Positions 41,060-43,280 of a stretch of DNA of 43,280 nt are shown piece by piece. Source of the DNA: Pyrinomonadaceae bacterium (lineage in GTDB: Bacteria > Acidobacteriota > Blastocatellia > Pyrinomonadales > Pyrinomonadaceae); NCBI GenBank assembly GCA_014534425.1, contig JACVRN010000036.1:1-43280 (forward strand), written 5' to 3'. Position 1 is the stretch's first letter; every line of letters starts with the position of its first letter. The notes beneath the pieces were generated by a model that had not been told where the DNA came from, made no database searches, and saw only the letters and a list, made by a program, of their open reading frames with translations. The position numbers were made by a program, and so were the translations under genes.

Positions 41060-43280
41060 TTGCTGCGTATCAGAACAGTCGCTGCGTTTCTATTCGTAGC
41101 AACGGCTCTTTGTCTCTTCGGCCTGTGGAGCGTTTCGTCTCAATCCGGCGGGCTTCGTCGCATCACCAACACAACTGAAGAAGGTCTCAACCTCAGCCCT
41201 ACTCTGAGCGGCGATGGCCGTCGCATAGCTTTTGAGTCGACCGAAAATCTGACTGGGTCTTCGACCGGCGACTTCTTCCGCGCCATTCGAGCGGACATCA
41301 CCTCTGACCCTGCGACGTTTTTTCAGATGGCTGCCACGCGCGGGCCTGCGCCAGGGCTTTCACAGGACGGCTCTCGCGCAGCCTTCGCCGCCAGAGAAAA
41401 TCCGCTCGGCTCAAACTCCGACTTCAACTCCGAAATCTTCTACTTCAACGGCTCAACATTACAGCAGGTCACTAACACAACTCCGGCCAGCGTGGCTGAA
41501 AGGGCTGTGCACGGAAATTATCTTCCGTCGCTCTCCGATGACGGTCGCTTCATAGCCTTCTCGTCGAACCGGAACCTGGCGGGCGGAAACGCCGACGGCA
41601 ACTTTGAAATCTTTATCTTCGACACTTCTACTTCGACCTTCACGCAATTAACAAACACGACCGGAATAATCGGAGCGACCGATGCCAAGATTAGCGGCGA
41701 CGGCTCGCGCGTAGCCTACATCAGAGACTCAAGCACCACAGGGAGCGCGACGCGCGACCTTTTACAACAACCGCGCACGGGCGGAGCCATCAGCGTCCTG
41801 GCTTCAAGCGTCAACAATCTTTCGCTTACCCTGGGCCGCGCCATCAGTGATGACGGAACGCGCGTAGTTTATCAGGGCGACTCTGCCGCCAACACGCCGC
41901 AGGTCTATCTATACGACGGGCGCAACAACATCACGCGGCAAATTACCGCGCTCGATGCTTTGAGCAGCATCACGACTTCGCCCGCAGGCCAGGACGTGCC
42001 TCTTGACCCGTCAATCAGTGGCGATGGACGGCGCATCTCCTTCGCCACGCGCCGCAAGATTGGAACTGCAACGCCCCTGCGTAACCCTGATTTCAGCGTA
42101 GAGGTCTATCTTTACGACATTCCGACCGGACTGTTCACGCGTATCACTGCGGCGGACGGGACGCCCGCGAATCAGGCGGATGGTTTTACAGGCTCCAACA
42201 GGCAGCTAAACATCATCACCTCGATGAATGATGACGGCTCGACGCTGGCCTTCAACTTCCCGCGCGTTATATCGGGCGTGGTCACTGATTCCGACAATCA
42301 GAACAACTCCGAGATTTACGCCACGAGTCCTGCGGCGCGGCCCGCCTTTGGCGACCTGCGCGTGGTGAACTATGCCTCCTTCGGTCTTGAGCCTTCGACG
42401 AACAAGGCCATCGCGCCCGACAGCCAGGCGGTAGCCTTCGGCACAAACCTTTCGGTCTGCACACAGCAGACGCAGAGGATTCAAGGCACCAACAATTTCC
42501 CCACAGAGGTTTGCGGAACGAGCGTCACGGTCAACGGGCGCGCGGCGCAGATTCTCTTCGTCTCGCCCACGCAGGTCGTCTTCCTGGTTCCGGCGCAGAC
42601 AGAGCTTGGCACCGCGACTGTCATCGTCACCAACTCCGACGCCTTCCCCTCGCGCGGAACCGTCTCAGTCCTGAAAGCCGCGCCCGGCCTCTTTACAAAG
42701 AGCGGCGACGGTCGTGGTCAGGGCAGGTTCCTTGACGCGGATACGATTACAGACCCAGGGACATTCGACGTGCGCGAGGGGCCGCGCCGCGCCATAGTCT
42801 TCGCTACGGGCGTGAGGGGCGCGACGACCGTGACGGCAACGGTCGCGGGCCGCTCCGTGACGGTCGAAAACTTCATGGCCTCTACAGACCTGCCTGGCCT
42901 GGACGAGATACGCATAGTGCTGCCCACAGATTTACCTTCGGGCGACCTTAATCTGGTGGTCATGGCTGACGGGCGCGCAAGCAACACCGTGACGATTCCC
43001 GTCAAGAGCAACGTCGCGCCGACCGCTACGCCTACGCCGAGCGCCACGCCATCGTCAACGCCTCCGCCCGGAGGAGGCGGCACAGGCTCTGTCGTCATCA
43101 GCCAGGTTTACGGCGGCGGCGGAAATAGCGGAGCCTTCTACAGGAACGACTTTATAGAGTTGTTCAATCGCGGCTCGGCGGCGGTAGATATTTCCGGTTG
43201 GTCTGTGCAGTACAACAGCGCTGCGGGCACTGGCACATGGCAGGTCACGCCCGTCTGTCCCGCAGGCACATGCATACTCC
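41060..43280 (+). CDS. Secreted propeller/TIGR03437/lamin-tail protein, 3' end cut by window
   Basis: The frame runs open from 40943 to the window end. The TTG at 41060 has GGAG 9 nt upstream and opens a signal peptide (MLRIRTVAAFLFVATALCLF), so it is the preferred start; no ATG is suitable. About residues 30-430 carry PD40/TolB-like propeller motifs (LSGDGRRIAFES, LSDDGRFIAFSS, ISGDGSRVAYIR, ISGDGRRISFAT). About 470-650 resemble the TIGR03437 Solibacter-type domain (LFVSPTQVVFLVPAQ). A Thr/Pro-rich linker (653-672) leads to a lamin-tail-like domain (VVISQVYGGGGNSGAF, FIELFNRG) that is still open at 43280. It is a surface or secreted protein of unknown role. No annotated stop is in the window. 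Confidence 0.82.
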   Translation, partial: MLRIRTVAAFLFVATALCLFGLWSVSSQSGGLRRITNTTEEGLNLSPTLSGDGRRIAFESTENLTGSSTGDFFRAIRADITSDPATFFQMAATRGPAPGLSQDGSRAAFAARENPLGSNSDFNSEIFYFNGSTLQQVTNTTPASVAERAVHGNYLPSLSDDGRFIAFSSNRNLAGGNADGNFEIFIFDTSTSTFTQLTNTTGIIGATDAKISGDGSRVAYIRDSSTTGSATRDLLQQPRTGGAISVLASSVNNLSLTLGRAISDDGTRVVYQGDSAANTPQVYLYDGRNNITRQITALDALSSITTSPAGQDVPLDPSISGDGRRISFATRRKIGTATPLRNPDFSVEVYLYDIPTGLFTRITAADGTPANQADGFTGSNRQLNIITSMNDDGSTLAFNFPRVISGVVTDSDNQNNSEIYATSPAARPAFGDLRVVNYASFGLEPSTNKAIAPDSQAVAFGTNLSVCTQQTQRIQGTNNFPTEVCGTSVTVNGRAAQILFVSPTQVVFLVPAQTELGTATVIVTNSDAFPSRGTVSVLKAAPGLFTKSGDGRGQGRFLDADTITDPGTFDVREGPRRAIVFATGVRGATTVTATVAGRSVTVENFMASTDLPGLDEIRIVLPTDLPSGDLNLVVMADGRASNTVTIPVKSNVAPTATPTPSATPSSTPPPGGGGTGSVVISQVYGGGGNSGAFYRNDFIELFNRGSAAVDISGWSVQYNSAAGTGTWQVTPVCPAGTCIL

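Overview
The window reads as one chromosomal segment of a GC-rich, Gram-negative, free-living bacterium, most probably an acidobacterium of the Blastocatellia type. This is an inference from family content: an Oar-like TonB receptor with a carboxypeptidase-regulatory domain, a Solibacter-type TIGR03437 module in a propeller protein, many lipoproteins, frequent TTG/GTG starts, and long palindromic spacers between genes. No rRNA, tRNA, CRISPR array, prophage or insertion sequence is visible.

Layout. Positions 1-10719 (minus strand): folD, coaE, three oligopeptide-binding lipoproteins (two are tandem duplicates), oppB, oppC and the start of oppD, an Opp-type peptide importer. 10896-14345 (plus): a Slt70-like lytic transglycosylase and a CusF-SCO1 copper protein. 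14354-15439 (minus): an unrecognised protein beside a 0.55-kb stretch without a confident gene. 15989-20929 (plus): a Cys/His-rich exported protein, the TonB receptor and a sialidase-fold lipoprotein with a CPCC motif. 21000-28761 (minus): yceD-rpmF-plsX-fabH-[small secreted protein]-fabD-acpP-fabF-etfB-etfA, driven by a consensus promoter at 28819-28846; fabG is absent. 28869-32746 (minus): thiolase, membrane protein, 3-hydroxyacyl-CoA dehydrogenase and a TPR protein, driven by a consensus promoter at 32842-32869. 33152-37012 (plus): a sugar-nucleotide pyrophosphorylase and phosphohexomutase pair, two tiny membrane proteins and mutM. 37050-39861 (plus): a promoter, SAM-II-like riboswitch and terminator in front of a methionine synthase/MTHFR fusion, then an AhpD-like gene with an in-frame TGA. 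39881-40780 (minus): a TIGR01777 epimerase. 41060-43280 (plus, partial): a secreted propeller/TIGR03437/lamin-tail protein.

Three observations stand out. (1) The AhpD-like gene has TGA exactly at the second Cys of the CxxC-xxx-H active site, followed at SECIS distance by a hairpin with a GGUC loop. It is probably a selenoprotein that a standard gene caller would cut to 83 residues. (2) The yitJ-like methionine gene carries a SAM-II-type pseudoknot aptamer plus a 13-bp terminator hairpin. (3) Nine gene spacers hold long palindromes whose arms are built from degenerate 7- to 9-bp tandem words. They fall into six unrelated word families but share one architecture, which suggests a common process for making or using such spacers.
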